64,000 nt of DNA, taken from positions 331,040 to 395,039 of the forward strand of contig NZ_WJYA01000006.1 of the NCBI RefSeq assembly GCF_009709615.1, given 5' to 3'. How positions within the stretch are numbered: position 1 is the first letter of the stretch; each line of letters begins with the position of its first letter. The position numbers and the translations under genes are program-made. Below the pieces are notes generated by a model. It ran no database searches and was not told the origin of the DNA. It saw nothing but the letters and a program-made list of their open reading frames with translations. Shown here in pieces: positions 1 to 10,302 of the stretch. The stretch is from Winogradskyella ouciana (GTDB taxonomy: Bacteria; Bacteroidota; Bacteroidia; Flavobacteriales; Flavobacteriaceae).

Positions 1-1
1 T

Positions 2-1111
2 GAGAATCAAAATTACTTAATCCATAAGCTAGTTAAAATAGCCAGAGTTTATAAAAATTATTTCAAATATTTTAACCCAAAAACGGGTCTTCTAAAAAAT
101 TCTAAAACTAATTACAGTAATTATCTTAATGCCATAAAAAAAGATTTTAGCCATATAACATATAAGTTAAGGCAATCTATAAATTACTTAAAGTATTATG
201 ACTTAATCAAAAAAGAAGAGAAAATAGTTCTAGACCTAGATTATTTTAGTAAAAAATTATATGGAGGTTATTCTACTAATTTTTTAGAATTAAAATCAAC
301 AAAACTTATTGAAATTCTTCCACCACCAATATTTAAAGCAGAAATTTTACTTGAAAATAATAAGGATGAATTCTCAAGTTTTGATAAATTGAGTTCTGGT
401 GAAAAACAGCAAATACATTCTGTAAGTTCTTTGTTATATCATATAACAAACCTGAATTCAGTAAATTCAAATTCATTAGTTAAATACCGTAATATAAATA
501 TAATCTTGGATGAAATTGAATTGTATTATCATCCTGAAATGCAAAGAAAGTATTTATTTTTTCTCCTAAAAGCCATTAGCAAGTTAGATATTGATGATGT
601 TGACGCTCTAAATATTTGTCTTGTAACACATTCACCATATATTTTATCTGACATTCCTACTCAATTTACACTAAGGTTGGATGATGGTACTCCTATTGAT
701 GATGACAATAAAACTTTTGGAGCTAATATACATGACTTATTAGATAATGAGTTTTTTATGAAAGATGGTTTTATGGGAGAACTTGCAAAAGAAAAAATTG
801 AAGAAACTATTCAATTTTTGAATTATATAGAAGCCAAATCTAAAGTTACGGAAAAAGATAGAAATGAAACCCACCGAGATTCTGAAAACTACAATAATTT
901 AATAGAGAGTTTTGAAAAAAGTGATATTTCTAGGGACAGAAGTTATCATTTAAAAATTATTAACCTTATAGGTGAACCTGTAATAAGATATAGGTTGGAA
1001 GACAAGTATAATGAAATATTTACGGAGAGTATTAGTAAAGATATTGCTGAGAAACGAATTAGAGAAATAGCCAAAGATGCTGGACTAAATTTAAATGATT
1101 TAAAAGAGTGA
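2..1111 (+). CDS. AAA/ABC-type ATPase, C-terminal part (Septu PtuA-like), truncated by window edge
   Basis: The reading frame is open from base 2, so the gene starts upstream of the window and only about 369 codons are visible. It shows an ABC-type signature LSSGEKQQ (about 387-410), a Walker B IILDEIELYYHP (about 505-540) with the catalytic Glu, and an H-loop LVTHSPYIL (about 620-650). The Walker A motif must lie upstream. The stop overlaps the GTG start of the HNH gene by 4 bp, so the two are translationally coupled. An ABC-like ATPase coupled to an HNH nuclease is the Septu (PtuA-PtuB) layout; some retrons use the same pair. In those systems the ATPase senses infection and releases the nuclease. 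The assignment to Septu is an inference from the pairing; other OLD/RecF-like ATPases are possible. A TTG at 389 is only an internal codon. Confidence 0.8.
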   Translation, partial: ENQNYLIHKLVKIARVYKNYFKYFNPKTGLLKNSKTNYSNYLNAIKKDFSHITYKLRQSINYLKYYDLIKKEEKIVLDLDYFSKKLYGGYSTNFLELKSTKLIEILPPPIFKAEILLENNKDEFSSFDKLSSGEKQQIHSVSSLLYHITNLNSVNSNSLVKYRNINIILDEIELYYHPEMQRKYLFFLLKAISKLDIDDVDALNICLVTHSPYILSDIPTQFTLRLDDGTPIDDDNKTFGANIHDLLDNEFFMKDGFMGELAKEKIEETIQFLNYIEAKSKVTEKDRNETHRDSENYNNLIESFEKSDISRDRSYHLKIINLIGEPVIRYRLEDKYNEIFTESISKDIAEKRIREIAKDAGLNLNDLKE

Positions 1112-2160
1112 TTTATATAGATAAAAACAGCCCTGAAATCATTGATGCTGTAAACCAGCATTGGTCTATTATTGAATGCAGAATCACCAAAAAACTTAAT
1201 GCAAAAAAATGTTCTAATTCAGGTTGTCAAGTTTGTAAATCAACTCAAAATCATACCTACAAATCAAGTAAGGCAGTTGTTAAAAGAGTAAAAGACTTTC
1301 TATTTAAACAGGCAAAACTAGAAACAATTATTTGTGAAGAACCAGAGGACATATTGAAAACAAATGATGATTTATATAAGTTTGTATTGGCTAAAACCGA
1401 TTATAATAAATTAAAAAAATACTTTTCATTATCTGGTAATGAAAGAAAATCATCAACTTATGATAAAATTAATAATTTACTGTATGATCTTAGTAAAGGA
1501 TTTGATTATGATTGGTTTACTGGGTTAAAAAGTGAAGATTCTTATAGTGCATATCATCTATCAGATAGTCTTAATATGCGTTCATGTGTATATTGTAATA
1601 GGACTTATACTACTACAATAAGAGACCGTAAAAAAGGAAAGTTAATGCGACCTCAATTTGATCACTGGTTTCCAAAGTCAAAGTTCCCATTACTGTCTCT
1701 TTCTTTTTATAATCTTATTCCTAGCTGTTATACGTGTAATAGTTCAGTGAAGAGTGATACAATACTTGAATTAAAAAAACATATTCATCCTTATGTTGAT
1801 TCTGGACAAACGAATGAGTTTGCGTTCAATTATTTTTTTCAAAAGTCATTGGACAAGTATAAAGTTTATGTTGAGTTTGACACCAATGGTAGTAGAAAGT
1901 CGCATGATACAATTAAACAATTGAAAATTGACCAGATGTATAATGCTCATTTATCAGAATTAGGTGATTTGATAAAAATCAAAGAAGCATATTCTGACAC
2001 TTATATTCAAAAGATTCAAGAATTATTCCCCTCTATCAAATTAAGCAAAAATGAAATTTATAGAATTTTATTTGGTACAGAATTAGATGCAAAAGATTTT
2101 CATAAACGACCATTGAGTAAGTTTAAGCACGACATTTTGAAAAAATTAAAAATCATATAA
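1108..2160 (+). CDS. HNH endonuclease, Septu PtuB-like
   Basis: A 350-residue protein starting with GTG inside the stop region of the ATPase gene. The core HNH module is clear: CVYC (C160, C163), then FDHWFPKS with the Asp-His pair (D185, H186), then CYTC (C207, C210), the two CxxC pairs forming a zinc site around the beta-beta-alpha metal fold. A further Cys cluster lies at C35, C40 and C43 near the N-terminus. The N-terminal 150 and C-terminal 130 residues are not recognised, which makes it longer than many PtuB proteins. With the upstream ATPase it forms a likely two-gene toxin module that cuts nucleic acid during phage infection. Its stop overlaps the next ATG by one base, so the DUF2779 gene is probably co-transcribed. 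Confidence 0.8.
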   Translation: MIYIDKNSPEIIDAVNQHWSIIECRITKKLNAKKCSNSGCQVCKSTQNHTYKSSKAVVKRVKDFLFKQAKLETIICEEPEDILKTNDDLYKFVLAKTDYNKLKKYFSLSGNERKSSTYDKINNLLYDLSKGFDYDWFTGLKSEDSYSAYHLSDSLNMRSCVYCNRTYTTTIRDRKKGKLMRPQFDHWFPKSKFPLLSLSFYNLIPSCYTCNSSVKSDTILELKKHIHPYVDSGQTNEFAFNYFFQKSLDKYKVYVEFDTNGSRKSHDTIKQLKIDQMYNAHLSELGDLIKIKEAYSDTYIQKIQELFPSIKLSKNEIYRILFGTELDAKDFHKRPLSKFKHDILKKLKII

Positions 2161-3623
2161 TGTTAAGCCAACTTACAAAAACCAACTTTATCCAATACTT
2201 AAACTGCCCAGAATCTTTATGGTTACTGAAAAACAAACCAGAAAAGTATATCAATGGAGAGTTCTCTTTGTTTTTAGAAAAGCTTATTAAAGAAGGTTAT
2301 GAGGTAGAGGAGTATGCTAAGTTGTTATTTCCTAATGGGATTGACCTACCAGAAAATTCTACACCAGAATATACAAAGCAACAGTTAGCTACTAACAATA
2401 CCGTATTTTTTCAACCCTCATTTTTAACTGATAAAGGCGTTTTTGCGAGAATAGATGTATTAGAAAAATTACCAGATGGCACCTATCACATTTACGAAAT
2501 TAAATCAGCATCGAGTGTTAAAAAAGGAAAGGTAGAGGATGCTTGTTTTCAGAAGTATGTGCTTACGGAATGTGGTTTAACGGTCTCTAAAGTTTCCATA
2601 ATCCACTTAAATAAAGACTATATAAAACAAGGAGACATTGTGCCTTCTGAATTATTAGAAATAACAGAGATCACAGATAAAGTAAACAACATTTATTCTG
2701 CGGTTGTAAATGACATTAATGCGGCTTCAAATTATATCAATAAAGAAGCTATTGATGAAACGCAATGTGCTTGTAGGTACAATACCAGAAGCAACCATTG
2801 TGATACCTTTTATTATTTTAATAAAGATGTACCTGAGTTTAGTATTTATGAGATTCCTCGTATTTCGGCTAAAAAAATAGAGCAGCTAGTTGATAATTAT
2901 CATCTTAGCATTTTAGATGTTCCTTTGGATTTTGATTTAAGTGATATTCAGCAAATGCGTGTAGAATCCGTAAGACAAGAACAAGTTCTTATTAACAAGC
3001 CTGCGATAACGGAGATATTGGCAGGTCTTAAATTCCCTTTGCATTTTGTGGATTATGAGACCTATCCAACAGCCGTTCCAAAATTGGATGGAATGGGACC
3101 TCACGACCATTTGGTATTTCAGGTGTCTATCCATACCATGCAGGCAAGCGGTGAATTAACCCACTTTGAATGGCTTGGAGATAAAATGGAGCAACCCACA
3201 GATATGCTTAAAAAAATGGAAGCATTTACAGGGCAAATAGGAACTTTTGTTTCTTGGAACGCTCCTTTTGAAGTCAGTAGAAATAAGGATATGATAAACT
3301 GGATTCCTGAATTTAGCGACTATCTTAATTATATAAATAATCACATGTTTGATTTAATGACAATATTTAAAACGGACTATGTGGATTACCGATTTCATGG
3401 GTCATCTTCTATAAAAAAGGTGTTACCTGTATTGTGTCCTGAGTTTTCGTATTCAAATTTAGAAGTTCAAGATGGTACTATGGCATTGGATACTTGGGGA
3501 CGCATGATATTAGATGAGAATTTTGCTGAAGATAAAGAAATAACTAGAAAAAACTTACTAGCATATTGCGAGCTGGATACCTTAGCCATGGTAGAGATTT
3601 ATAAAGTACTGAAACAACTATAA
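2160..3623 (+). CDS. DUF2779 protein: Cas4-like PD-(D/E)XK nuclease plus DEDD exonuclease-like domain
   Basis: A 487-residue protein with two nuclease-like parts. The N-terminal part has RIDVLEK (D99) and YEIKS (E113, K115), a PD-(D/E)XK active site. It also has four cysteines (C16, C203, C205, C214) spaced like the Fe-S ligands of Cas4/AddB-type nucleases. The C-terminal DUF2779 part has HFVDYETYP (D298, E300), SWNAPFE, MFDLM (D398) and YCELDTLAM (D473), a DEDD 3'-5' exonuclease pattern. The start overlaps the HNH stop (TAATG), so it reads as the third gene of the Septu-like operon. Such proteins are often seen in defence contexts, but their function is not established. Fe-S binding is an inference from the Cys pattern. 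Confidence 0.78.
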   Translation: MLSQLTKTNFIQYLNCPESLWLLKNKPEKYINGEFSLFLEKLIKEGYEVEEYAKLLFPNGIDLPENSTPEYTKQQLATNNTVFFQPSFLTDKGVFARIDVLEKLPDGTYHIYEIKSASSVKKGKVEDACFQKYVLTECGLTVSKVSIIHLNKDYIKQGDIVPSELLEITEITDKVNNIYSAVVNDINAASNYINKEAIDETQCACRYNTRSNHCDTFYYFNKDVPEFSIYEIPRISAKKIEQLVDNYHLSILDVPLDFDLSDIQQMRVESVRQEQVLINKPAITEILAGLKFPLHFVDYETYPTAVPKLDGMGPHDHLVFQVSIHTMQASGELTHFEWLGDKMEQPTDMLKKMEAFTGQIGTFVSWNAPFEVSRNKDMINWIPEFSDYLNYINNHMFDLMTIFKTDYVDYRFHGSSSIKKVLPVLCPEFSYSNLEVQDGTMALDTWGRMILDENFAEDKEITRKNLLAYCELDTLAMVEIYKVLKQL

Positions 3624-3661
3624 CATAAAAATATATTTAAACTCAAATTTAATAACCTACA

Positions 3662-4597
3662 ATGAGTACATTTTTAACTGGGAAAACCCTAGAAAACAAA
3701 CTAACAGATATTATTTGGAAAGCCAAGAAATACGTGGTGATTGTATCACCATTCATAAAATTGGATGACCACATAAAAGAAGTATTGGATAAAATTAAGA
3801 GCACACATGGTATTGCGCTATATATTGTTTTTGGAAAAAACGAAGAATATAAACATAACAGTTTTAAAAAAGATGATTTAGAATTTATAAAAGAATTTAA
3901 AAATGTTACGATTCTCTACAATAAAGATTTGCATGCCAAACATTATGCTAATGAACGAGAGGGCTTAATTACCTCTTTAAATCTCTATGGATATTCTATG
4001 GTCAATAATATTGAGTATGGAGTATACTTTGAAAAAACACCACTCAATCCAATAGACAAGCTTTTTGAACAAACATATAATTATACTTTCGAATTAGTTA
4101 ATAATTTAAGTACCGTTATATATCTAAAGAAACCTACGTATTCCAATAAGTTATTTGGATTAACAAAACAATACCAAGAATCGAAGGTGATTTATGATAT
4201 CACAGATGATTTTTTTGATAGTCGATCTCGTTTACCAGAGACTAAATCTTTAAAGGAATTTGATTTGGAGACTGAAACTATAATCGAGAAGAAATATTCT
4301 GAAAAACCACAAAGAGTAGACACAACAAGTACTACTTCGGTTAAAAAGAAATTTCATTATAATGGAAGAGTAAGCAGAATTGTTCCAAAAGAAAAAAAAG
4401 GGTTTTGTATTCGAACAGGTGAAGAAATACCATACAATCCTGACAAGCCAATGAGTTATGATTCTTATATGACTTGGGTTCAATACGAGAACTATAACTT
4501 TCCTGAGAATTATTGCCATAAAACGGGTAAGCCTTCTTATGGTAAAACTAGTATGGCTAATCCTATTTTGACAGATCAGAAGAGAAATGTTTGGTAA
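3662..4597 (+). CDS. Phospholipase D-like nuclease-family protein with one HxK motif
   Basis: A 311-residue protein. The first 150 residues match the PLD fold: a strand-helix start (KYVVIVSPFIKL) and one active-site motif LHAKHYANE followed by GLITSLNLYG, the HxK-x(n)-S/N pattern. With one HKD half it would have to dimerise to form an active site. The C-terminal 150 residues contain charged linker sequence and a later Cys (GFCIRTGEE, YCHKTGK) suggesting a small metal-binding or zinc-ribbon-like end. It lies 38 bp after the DUF2779 gene on the same strand, so it may extend the Septu-like operon. DNA or RNA cleavage is plausible but not shown. A weakly structured 120-bp AT-rich gap separates it from the next operon. 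Confidence 0.7.
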   Translation: MSTFLTGKTLENKLTDIIWKAKKYVVIVSPFIKLDDHIKEVLDKIKSTHGIALYIVFGKNEEYKHNSFKKDDLEFIKEFKNVTILYNKDLHAKHYANEREGLITSLNLYGYSMVNNIEYGVYFEKTPLNPIDKLFEQTYNYTFELVNNLSTVIYLKKPTYSNKLFGLTKQYQESKVIYDITDDFFDSRSRLPETKSLKEFDLETETIIEKKYSEKPQRVDTTSTTSVKKKFHYNGRVSRIVPKEKKGFCIRTGEEIPYNPDKPMSYDSYMTWVQYENYNFPENYCHKTGKPSYGKTSMANPILTDQKRNVW

Positions 4598-4717
4598 TTA
4601 ATAGTGAGAAATGACGTGACTTCTGGACCTTAATTTTTATTCGAATTCAGTGTATACTAATGTGATAGAGATTTTTTATTGATAAATTAATTATAACAGT
4701 ATTTCAATTATCGATTC

Positions 4718-7700
4718 ATGAAAGGTAAAATAGTAAAAATAAGTTCTAACCTAGGATTCATAGAATATGGTGAAGGTGAAAGAGTGTCTTATGTTTTTAA
4801 AGATTATAAGGATTTTAAAATAGGAGATGAGATTAATTTTGAACTGACTTCAAAATCTGTAGCTGGAACTGAACAGACCTTTAATAGAGCAATTAATTTA
4901 AAATCAACTGATATACCCAAACCTAATTATATTAGGTTGAATAAAGTTTTAAGAGAATTAAATATTTCTTTAGACAAGGCTATTAAATTTTATGATAGAA
5001 TCAATGTAGATATCGAAAAACGTCCCACTACAAAAATTTCAATTGAAAATTATAGGCTTCTTTCCAATTACATCAATGGCATAGAGCTAGATTTTGATAC
5101 CAAAGAAAATACTTATAAGACTGAATCAACTCTTGCCATAGAAAGGGGGACAATAGTAGAGACAGATATTGTCGAAATAATCCACCCATCATTAATTATT
5201 GTTGATTTCTTTGATAATCAAAAAGCAATTCTTCCTCTTCAGAATTTATCTTGGAATATTTTCCATTCACAAAAGATTTTTTCTACCCTTACAGTTGGCA
5301 CTAGATTAAAGGTCGTTGTTCTGGAAAATGAACAAAACAAGGATGTAATAGTAAGTAAAAAGCATCTTATTGATAGGCCTAGTGAAAAAAATAACTGGAA
5401 CAAGTATAAAATTGGAGAAAAGTTAAATGGAACTATTGAAGAAGTATTGGTTAATAAGTTTGTAGTTTCAATCAATTCGCACCTTTATGGCATTATAAAT
5501 ATATCAAATGATCAAAGGTCACTCTATAAAATTGGAGATACCCTAAACCTTATTTTAAATGGTAGAGATGAATTAAATCAGTTTTTAAAATTAGGAATTC
5601 AAGAAGATGTTGAATTAGATGATGAAGTAGAAATTGTTCAAGAGGATTATCAAACCCAAGATGAAGATTTAAAGTCATCACAAGCGTTCAAAAAATCAAT
5701 TTATTATACTGTTGCAAACAAAGAAGATCGAGAAAGTGTTTTAAGATGGTTTGCAGAAGACGCTAAATTATATTCAAGTGCTATTTCTCTTGAAACAACG
5801 TTGTTTTTAAATTTTGGGATAAATACAAAAGCATGGGATAATGATTTTAAGAATGCATTATTACCCAATATAGGTACTAATAAAACAGAAAAAGATGGTC
5901 TAGAGTTTTTGAGTAATCAAAAATATTGGGTTCGTACAAATACAAGGGTTGATAATAACGAGGGTGAAATAATACATGATTGGGTTTTGTTTAATGAGAA
6001 AATATATGTTTCTGGGCGTGTTTTTGTTGAAGAACAAGATTATAATTTTGTGATTTTTAGCCTATCATTAGAAAGAACAAAAAAGTGGCATTCATTAGAT
6101 AAAACAAATAATCTAAATGCAGGAACATTTCTGTTAAATAGTAAAGTTCGGTTCTTATCTACGACAAGCTCAAGACCTTTAGATTCTAATCAAAAAAATA
6201 ATTTTATAAAGATTCAAAGTAAAGTGTTGGCATTTCAAACTTTGAATAAATTAAAAAAAGAATCAGGTGCTATTTTAAGAGAAGAGGGGCTTTCCATATC
6301 TATTTTTAATAATTTTTTAGAATATCAAGAAAATAATGAAAGAAAAGGCCAGGAAAAGGATCGGATCCCTGTAAATAGTTATAAGGTTATACCAAATACT
6401 ATTACAGAAACAGCTATTGAAATAGAGTTAGATTTAGATGATTTGTTTGGTGGAGATGGAGATGAAAACCAAATGATTACGATTAGAACAGAAGAAAAAT
6501 CCCATCGTGAGAACAGGGATACAGAATTCGTTGTTTTTTGTGATGCTTTAGTTGAAGCTAACAATGAGAAAGCCAAACTGCACTTAAAAAACTTAAATAA
6601 ACCTTTGGATATTTTAGATGATGGCTTCTTTATAGAGCCAAAGGTTTCACTTCGCCAATATCAAGTTCAAAGAGAAGTTATTAAAGACTTTTTTGACAAA
6701 AAATTAAAATTAGACCATATTGAATCATTATTGGTTAGACCAGAAAAAATAAAGCCACCTGAAGAAATCACTTTGGCCTATAATAATAAACTTCTAGAGG
6801 AAACAGAGAAGAAACAACCTAATAATAATCAAGTCAGGGCAGTTAAGAAAGCAGTAGGAAATAATAATGTGTTTCTAATTCAGGGGCCACCAGGAACGGG
6901 AAAAACTACTGTAATAGCAGAGGTGGTAGAGCAATTAATTTCCAAGGGAGAAAAAATACTTGTAGCTAGCCAAACTCATATAGCGGTTGATAATGTGCTT
7001 GAAAAAGTAGCACGAAATAAATCGCTAACATGTGTGAGACTTGGGAATGCACAAAGAATTAAGGAAGATTTAAGGCAATATCAAATCGATAATCTAATTG
7101 AGGCTTATTCTGAAGATTTTGAAAAATTAATTACAACTAACATTAATCAATTAGATTATATATTATCGCATGAAGAAGATGTTGACTTTAGTACATTAAG
7201 GCCTGCGATTAAAAGTATAATCATTGAAAGAAGTGCAGATTATAGAGATGATTTTAAGGAGGTACTACAAAATAAGAATTATGAATTTTTAGAAATGCTG
7301 TCGAAAACATCATTCTCAAATGTAAATAAGTTGAAAGACTTATTAATTGAATGGAAGAATAACTTATCCCATGAAAAAGAAATATTAATTAAGCCTCTTT
7401 TATATAAATCTATTGATGTGGCATTTGCTACTTGTATCGGTGTTAGAACAGACAGGGAGTTGAATGAATACAATTTAAAATTTGATACTGTTATAATTGA
7501 TGAAGCAGGTAAAGCTAATATTTCAGAAACTTTAGCAGCTATTTCCATGGCTAAGAAGGTTATTCTTGTAGGAGACCAATTGCAATTGCCACCGTATATA
7601 GATGGAAGTTTACTTGATGAGAAAGAAGCAACAAGTTTTCCTAAATCTAAATACGGCAAGAATTTTTTAAAAGAAGATATTCAGCATGCACTAAAAACTT

Positions 7701-8989
7701 CTTTTTTCGAATTTTTAGTTAAGAGAATTGAAAATAAACAGTTTCCGGAAGAAAATAAAGAGCTTTTAAACTATCAACATAGAATGCATCCACACATTGG
7801 AGAATTTATCTCGGATTCTTTTTATGAAGGAAAGGTTAAAATGGGCGAACACACTTATGAAAACCGCTTACAACTACCAAGTCCTTTTGAGAAAGAAGTG
7901 GTATTTATTAATACATCTAGCGCTCAAAGACCATATGAGAGTTTTGATGGTTTTTCTGCTCAAAACGATTCTGAAGCCTATTGCATTAGTAACTTGGTTA
8001 TACCTAAACTTCTTGAATCAGGCCTTACACCAGATAAATTTGCTGTAGTAGCACCATATAAATCACAAGTAAAGCATATTAAAAAATCTCTTCAAGGACA
8101 TAACAATTCTAACTTAATTGAAGTATCCACATTGGACTCTTTTCAAGGGATGGAGTTTGATGTAATTGTTTTTAGTTTTACTAGAGCAGCATCACCAGAT
8201 CAGAGGAACAAAAAAGTTGGCTTTTTAGATGACGCAAGAAGATTAAATGTTGCATTTTCAAGAGCAAAAAAGAAATTAATTCTAGTAGGTAATTCAGAGA
8301 CGCTAACTGACCCTCGTAGCCACTACGACACGTTATTTAACTATACAGGCCTTTTCTCAAGATTAGTGGATTTAAGTAATAATGATAGTATTGGCAATTT
8401 TGTCAATCTCACAGACTTCAAAGACTTAAAATCTAATTTTCAACTAGTTAAATCAAAATTAATAATTGGAAGCTTGCACAATTGCAAGTATAAACTATCT
8501 TTTGAAAAGCCTAATTATATCGGACATATTTTTTATATAAAGCAAGGAGTGGAAGGCATGTTCAGAGATTCTGACAAAAATTTTGAATTTGATAGAGATA
8601 CTGAATATTCTATGTACATATCATTTATAGATCATAAGAATGAACGCGTTTATCTTTCGATGAATAAACCTCAAACATTAAAGAATAAAAGAAAACAAAT
8701 TAAATCAAATGAAAGCAATCAATTTGAATCGAGTCTTAAAAAATTAAAATTTTTTAAATCCAAAAGAATAGGAGATGTTATAGTAGTTAATTACAAAATG
8801 GAAATAGATATTGGTTATTTGTTTGAAATTGAGAAAGGCTTTGATGGTTTGTTTTATAATCCGAAAAAGGATCACAATTATTTTGAAATAAATCACTGTT
8901 ATAAAATGGAAATTTCAAAAATAGACCAATCAAAAGGTAGAATTAGTTTAATTATTCCAAAAGATAGAAAATGGGCTCGTTTAGTTTAG
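4718..8989 (+). CDS. Giant S1-domain SF1 (Upf1-like) helicase
   Basis: A 1423-residue protein. The N-terminus (MKGKIVKISSNLGFIEYGEG) looks like a cold-shock or OB fold. Two S1-like RNA-binding repeats follow (roughly residues 145-220 and 225-290). The helicase core has GPPGTGKT (723-730, Walker A), VIIDEAGKA (Walker B, D928-E929), VILVGDQLQLPP, STLDSFQGMEFD and LNVAFSRAKKKL, which are SF1 AAA_11/AAA_12 helicase motifs. About 200 further residues after the helicase contain two more S1-like segments. This suggests an ATPase that works on RNA or RNA-containing duplexes, possibly transcripts or R-loops of invaders. It is the first gene of a compact five-gene operon; its end overlaps the next gene by 19 bp. 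The combination of S1 repeats on both sides of an Upf1-like motor is unusual in bacteria. Confidence 0.85.
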   Translation: MKGKIVKISSNLGFIEYGEGERVSYVFKDYKDFKIGDEINFELTSKSVAGTEQTFNRAINLKSTDIPKPNYIRLNKVLRELNISLDKAIKFYDRINVDIEKRPTTKISIENYRLLSNYINGIELDFDTKENTYKTESTLAIERGTIVETDIVEIIHPSLIIVDFFDNQKAILPLQNLSWNIFHSQKIFSTLTVGTRLKVVVLENEQNKDVIVSKKHLIDRPSEKNNWNKYKIGEKLNGTIEEVLVNKFVVSINSHLYGIINISNDQRSLYKIGDTLNLILNGRDELNQFLKLGIQEDVELDDEVEIVQEDYQTQDEDLKSSQAFKKSIYYTVANKEDRESVLRWFAEDAKLYSSAISLETTLFLNFGINTKAWDNDFKNALLPNIGTNKTEKDGLEFLSNQKYWVRTNTRVDNNEGEIIHDWVLFNEKIYVSGRVFVEEQDYNFVIFSLSLERTKKWHSLDKTNNLNAGTFLLNSKVRFLSTTSSRPLDSNQKNNFIKIQSKVLAFQTLNKLKKESGAILREEGLSISIFNNFLEYQENNERKGQEKDRIPVNSYKVIPNTITETAIEIELDLDDLFGGDGDENQMITIRTEEKSHRENRDTEFVVFCDALVEANNEKAKLHLKNLNKPLDILDDGFFIEPKVSLRQYQVQREVIKDFFDKKLKLDHIESLLVRPEKIKPPEEITLAYNNKLLEETEKKQPNNNQVRAVKKAVGNNNVFLIQGPPGTGKTTVIAEVVEQLISKGEKILVASQTHIAVDNVLEKVARNKSLTCVRLGNAQRIKEDLRQYQIDNLIEAYSEDFEKLITTNINQLDYILSHEEDVDFSTLRPAIKSIIIERSADYRDDFKEVLQNKNYEFLEMLSKTSFSNVNKLKDLLIEWKNNLSHEKEILIKPLLYKSIDVAFATCIGVRTDRELNEYNLKFDTVIIDEAGKANISETLAAISMAKKVILVGDQLQLPPYIDGSLLDEKEATSFPKSKYGKNFLKEDIQHALKTSFFEFLVKRIENKQFPEENKELLNYQHRMHPHIGEFISDSFYEGKVKMGEHTYENRLQLPSPFEKEVVFINTSSAQRPYESFDGFSAQNDSEAYCISNLVIPKLLESGLTPDKFAVVAPYKSQVKHIKKSLQGHNNSNLIEVSTLDSFQGMEFDVIVFSFTRAASPDQRNKKVGFLDDARRLNVAFSRAKKKLILVGNSETLTDPRSHYDTLFNYTGLFSRLVDLSNNDSIGNFVNLTDFKDLKSNFQLVKSKLIIGSLHNCKYKLSFEKPNYIGHIFYIKQGVEGMFRDSDKNFEFDRDTEYSMYISFIDHKNERVYLSMNKPQTLKNKRKQIKSNESNQFESSLKKLKFFKSKRIGDVIVVNYKMEIDIGYLFEIEKGFDGLFYNPKKDHNYFEINHCYKMEISKIDQSKGRISLIIPKDRKWARLV

Positions 8990-10302
8990 ACATAGAAAGA
9001 TATTATCAGTCTAAAAAAGAAGAAGGAATTGAATTAAAATCAATTGCTTACATACAATATCCAATCTATTGTATTCATGCAACCATACTGGATAGTACAC
9101 CAGATCCATTAGAAAAATTAGATAAAGCTATTATTAATTGTATTCTTTTAAATAATGAAATGTCTAGTCTTGATATAGCCCAATTTTTAAGTGTTCAAAA
9201 AAGAGGTGTTGAATTGAGGATTGAGCAAATGAAATCTGAAAGGTTAATTGAAGGTGAGAATAGTTTAAATGTTACAGAGCTTGGAAGAGATATATTAATT
9301 TTTTCCAAAGAAAAGCGATTGCAAAAACGTCAACATAATTTTTATTTGGATGGGATTGACTTTAAGCCATTAAGTAGTGAGTTATACTCTGCAAAATATC
9401 TTAAATCATTTTTTAATGAAAATGAGTTTACATATTATACAAATTCTAGAGGGGATACAAAATCTTATAAACCTTTCAAACCAAATATTGTTCATGAACC
9501 ATTGATTAAAGAAAAAATTTTTGAAAATATATTTAATATTCCTGAAAATAAAAGAGAAACATGGGCAATACCATTAGGACTTGAAGAAATTGAAACGATT
9601 GATTTTACCAAAATGTCAATACCTGTTTTGGTGGGGTTGTTAAAGAAAGGAGATAAGTTATTTAGAGAGCTTTTAGACCCGTTAGCTGTTACTGGAGATT
9701 CTTCTAGAATAAGTACAATTGAATCCAAAATCTATGATAAAATCCAGAAATTAGAATTGAGAATTAACACTTGGAAATATAATGAAAATGAAAAGTTCGC
9801 ATTTGCCTCAAATTGGATTGAAATTGATAAAGAAAAAGAAGGTGAGAGGTTACAATTTGTTACAAATGAAGATTTAAAAAAAGCTTTAAAAGAAATTTAT
9901 TTTATTGAATCTCTATCAGATGTTAATATTATTAATACAGATTTTGAAATAGGATTAAATGTTACAGAGGAGCTGATTTATAATATAAAATCTAATAGGA
10001 GAGAATTTCTTGGGAATTTATTAAGAACAAGAGATGCATTTATTGATTTTTCAACTAGTCAAGGTATTTGGGTTGTTTTTATAAAATTTAAAACTGAATG
10101 TAAATTTGTTAAAGCTTTAATGGAAATATTTCATGTTTTAAAAGTATCAAAAGCTAAAGGCTTGAAAGAGGATGATGTTATTCAGAAACTATTGGAATAT
10201 GACAACTATCGTAAAGCACTTGTATTATTAGAAGAGTTTGAACTACTAGAAAAAATCGATATTAATCAACACATGCACATAGAAGAATTGGTCAATGAAT
10301 AA
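8971..10302 (+). CDS. Winged-helix-containing protein of unknown function in CARF operon
   Basis: A 443-residue protein whose start lies 19 bp inside the helicase gene, implying translational coupling. Residues about 45-110 look like a winged helix (MSSLDIAQFLSVQKRGVELR, then a wing-like stretch ending in TELGRDILI). The rest is a charged alpha/beta protein without motifs I recognise. It shows no obvious catalytic signature, signal peptide or membrane segment. Within the operon it could be a nucleic-acid-binding adaptor that links the helicase to the PLD nuclease, or a local regulator. No function is claimed. Its end overlaps the PLD gene by 8 bp. Confidence 0.6.
   Translation: MGSFSLDIERYYQSKKEEGIELKSIAYIQYPIYCIHATILDSTPDPLEKLDKAIINCILLNNEMSSLDIAQFLSVQKRGVELRIEQMKSERLIEGENSLNVTELGRDILIFSKEKRLQKRQHNFYLDGIDFKPLSSELYSAKYLKSFFNENEFTYYTNSRGDTKSYKPFKPNIVHEPLIKEKIFENIFNIPENKRETWAIPLGLEEIETIDFTKMSIPVLVGLLKKGDKLFRELLDPLAVTGDSSRISTIESKIYDKIQKLELRINTWKYNENEKFAFASNWIEIDKEKEGERLQFVTNEDLKKALKEIYFIESLSDVNIINTDFEIGLNVTEELIYNIKSNRREFLGNLLRTRDAFIDFSTSQGIWVVFIKFKTECKFVKALMEIFHVLKVSKAKGLKEDDVIQKLLEYDNYRKALVLLEEFELLEKIDINQHMHIEELVNE

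Noticed and set aside
389..1111. A 240-residue gene starting at TTG 389
   Set aside because: The frame is open from base 2 and the TTG lies just before the ABC signature, so it is an internal codon of a longer gene.
1..2160. A retron with ATPase-HNH effectors
   Set aside because: No reverse transcriptase or msr/msd structure is visible in the window; upstream sequence would be needed.
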